Below are positions 13,154 through 14,385 of a stretch of DNA of 14,385 nucleotides, piece after piece. The DNA lies in assembly GCA_028822885.1 (NCBI GenBank), contig JAPKCP010000046.1, forward strand, positions 1 through 14,385. Reading direction: 5' to 3'. The notes under the pieces are model-generated. The model was not told the DNA's origin. It made no database searches and saw only the letters and a list, made by a program, of their open reading frames with translations. This stretch comes from Yoonia sp. GTDB lineage: Bacteria; Pseudomonadota; Alphaproteobacteria; Rhodobacterales; Rhodobacteraceae. Position numbers and translations under genes: made by a program. How positions within the stretch are numbered: position 1 is the stretch's first letter; every line of letters starts with the position of its first letter.

Positions 13154-14385
13154 ATGGCCGCTAAGGACAATGACGACCGCAAAGATCGTGACCAGGACGA
13201 TGGGTCGCTTGATATGAGCCAAGCTGCGGTCAAAAAGATGATCGCGGACGCGCGTGAGCGTGGCTACATTACTTACGATCAGTTGAACGCGGTGCTTCCG
13301 CCGGATCAGGTGTCGTCTGACCAGATCGAAGATGTGATGTCGATGTTGTCCGAAATGGGCATTCAGGTGACGGAAGAAGAAGAAAGCGAAGAGGCCGATC
13401 AGGGTGGCCGCGAAGTTGCCACTGTTTCGGGCGCGCGTGAACTTGTTCTTGGTGGCGCTGAGGCTGAAAAGCTTGACCGCACTGATGATCCCGTTCGCAT
13501 GTACCTGCGCGAGATGGGCAGCGTTGAATTGCTGTCCCGCGAAGGCGAAATTGCGATTGCGAAACGCATTGAGGCTGGCCGCAATACGATGATTCTTGGG
13601 CTGTGTGAAAGCCCACTGACATTCCAAGCGATCACGATTTGGCGCGACGAATTACTGAGCGAAGACATCTTGTTGCGAGACGTCATTGATCTTGAAACGA
13701 CCTTTGGGAACACCATCGGCGAAGAAGGCGAAGACGGGGTGGCTGTCGTCGCACCGGGTGCTGAAACTGCTGCAAAGCCTGCGGATGACGAAGCCAAGCC
13801 GGAGCTTGACGCTGACGGCAACCCAATTGCCAAAGACGATGACGACGACGAAGACGAGCAAGCCAACATGTCTTTGGCCGCGATGGAAGCTGCGCTAAAG
13901 CCACGTGTTCTTGAAACGCTTGACATTATTGCGAGTGATTTTGGCATGTTGTCGGACATGCAAGATGCGCGGATGTCTGCGACATTGAACGAAGACTCGT
14001 CTTTTTCCGTTAAGGAAGAGGCCAAATATCAGGCCCTGCGCTCTGAAATTGTTGAAATGGTGAATTCGCTTCACCTGCACAATAACCGTATCGAAGCCCT
14101 GATTGACCAGTTGTACGGCATCAACCGCCGGATCATGCAGATCGATAGCTCCATGGTGAAACTGGCTGACCAAGCTCGGATTAACCGTCGCGAGTTCATT
14201 GAAGCCTATCGCGGTCGTGAGCTTGATCCAAACTGGCTTGAGGAAATGGGTCTGAAGGCCGGTCGCGGTTGGCAGATGATGGTTGAACGCTCTACCGATA
14301 AGATCGAAGGTTTGCGCGGCGATATGGCCCAAGTTGGTCAATATGTCGGTGTTGATATTACTGAATTCCGCCGCATTGTTCAGCA
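13154..14385 (+). CDS. rpoD: RNA polymerase primary sigma factor RpoD (partial, 3' end cut by window)
   Basis: Housekeeping sigma factor that directs RNA polymerase to sigma-70 promoters. 410 codons are present, the frame is open to the window end and no stop is reached. Sigma region 1.1 lies at about residues 19-80 (AVKKMIADARERGYITYDQLNAVLP), region 1.2 at 111-145 (DPVRMYLREMGSVELLSREGEIAIAKRIEAG split around 120-140), followed by the large non-conserved region of proteobacterial RpoD. That region includes an acidic linker (DDDDDEDE at 228-235) and YGINRRIMQIDSSMVKLADQARINRREF. The sequence stops near DITEFRRIVQ, so regions 2 to 4, with the core-, -10- and -35-binding parts, lie beyond the window. 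The start ATG has GAAGGAG 6 nt upstream. Five CGAATC boxes precede it. It may be read from its own promoter as well as from dnaG. Confidence 0.97.
   Translation, partial: MAAKDNDDRKDRDQDDGSLDMSQAAVKKMIADARERGYITYDQLNAVLPPDQVSSDQIEDVMSMLSEMGIQVTEEEESEEADQGGREVATVSGARELVLGGAEAEKLDRTDDPVRMYLREMGSVELLSREGEIAIAKRIEAGRNTMILGLCESPLTFQAITIWRDELLSEDILLRDVIDLETTFGNTIGEEGEDGVAVVAPGAETAAKPADDEAKPELDADGNPIAKDDDDDEDEQANMSLAAMEAALKPRVLETLDIIASDFGMLSDMQDARMSATLNEDSSFSVKEEAKYQALRSEIVEMVNSLHLHNNRIEALIDQLYGINRRIMQIDSSMVKLADQARINRREFIEAYRGRELDPNWLEEMGLKAGRGWQMMVERSTDKIEGLRGDMAQVGQYVGVDITEFRRIVQ

Noticed and set aside
13800..13865. Asp/Glu-rich run in rpoD as a possible insertion or foreign segment
   Set aside because: An acidic stretch in the non-conserved region is usual for proteobacterial RpoD, and the reading frame continues cleanly on both sides.
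13399..14025. 208-residue serine-rich open frame on the minus strand
   Set aside because: It is the reverse complement of the rpoD coding sequence. The serine runs come from acidic and alanine codons of RpoD read backwards.

Overview
The window reads as ordinary chromosome of an alphaproteobacterium of the family Rhodobacteraceae, most likely the Roseobacter group. This rests on recognised protein families, the gene orders hom-glpX-recJ and dnaG-rpoD, a mid-50s GC content by eye, and possible CcrM (GANTC) and CtrA sites. I saw no tRNA, rRNA, insertion sequence, prophage, CRISPR array or defence cassette.

Region 1 (about 1-4714, minus strand) reads, in transcription order, small lipoprotein, hom (homoserine dehydrogenase), glpX (class II fructose-1,6-bisphosphatase) and recJ (5'-3' single-strand exonuclease). 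A LacI-type near-palindrome lies upstream of glpX. A GC-rich hairpin element of a kind common between roseobacter genes lies between glpX and recJ.

Region 2 (4715-8056) holds a TetR-family regulator with a perfect 20-bp palindrome just before its start codon. It is followed by a pirin gene and, divergent from it, a 3-hydroxyisobutyrate-dehydrogenase-like gene; the two share a short control region with a 7+7 bp palindrome. A small two-helix membrane protein of unknown function follows.

Region 3 (8081-10664, minus strand) is a three-gene operon with ATGA stop/start overlaps: a VWA-domain TadG-like protein and two TadE-type pseudopilins. It is separate from any tad export machinery in this window. 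An exact CtrA half-site lies 75 bp upstream of its first gene.

Region 4 (10665-14385, plus strand) is a 386-bp non-coding stretch, then dnaG (primase) and rpoD (housekeeping sigma factor, cut off by the window end after region 1.2 and most of the non-conserved region). The dnaG-rpoD gap contains the most striking non-coding signal in the window: five CGAATC boxes in both orientations within about 50 bp, each also a GANTC site.

I did not find a previously undescribed protein system. The points worth following are regulatory: the rpoD box cluster, the CtrA site on the pseudopilin operon, the glpX operator and the TetR and pirin palindromes.
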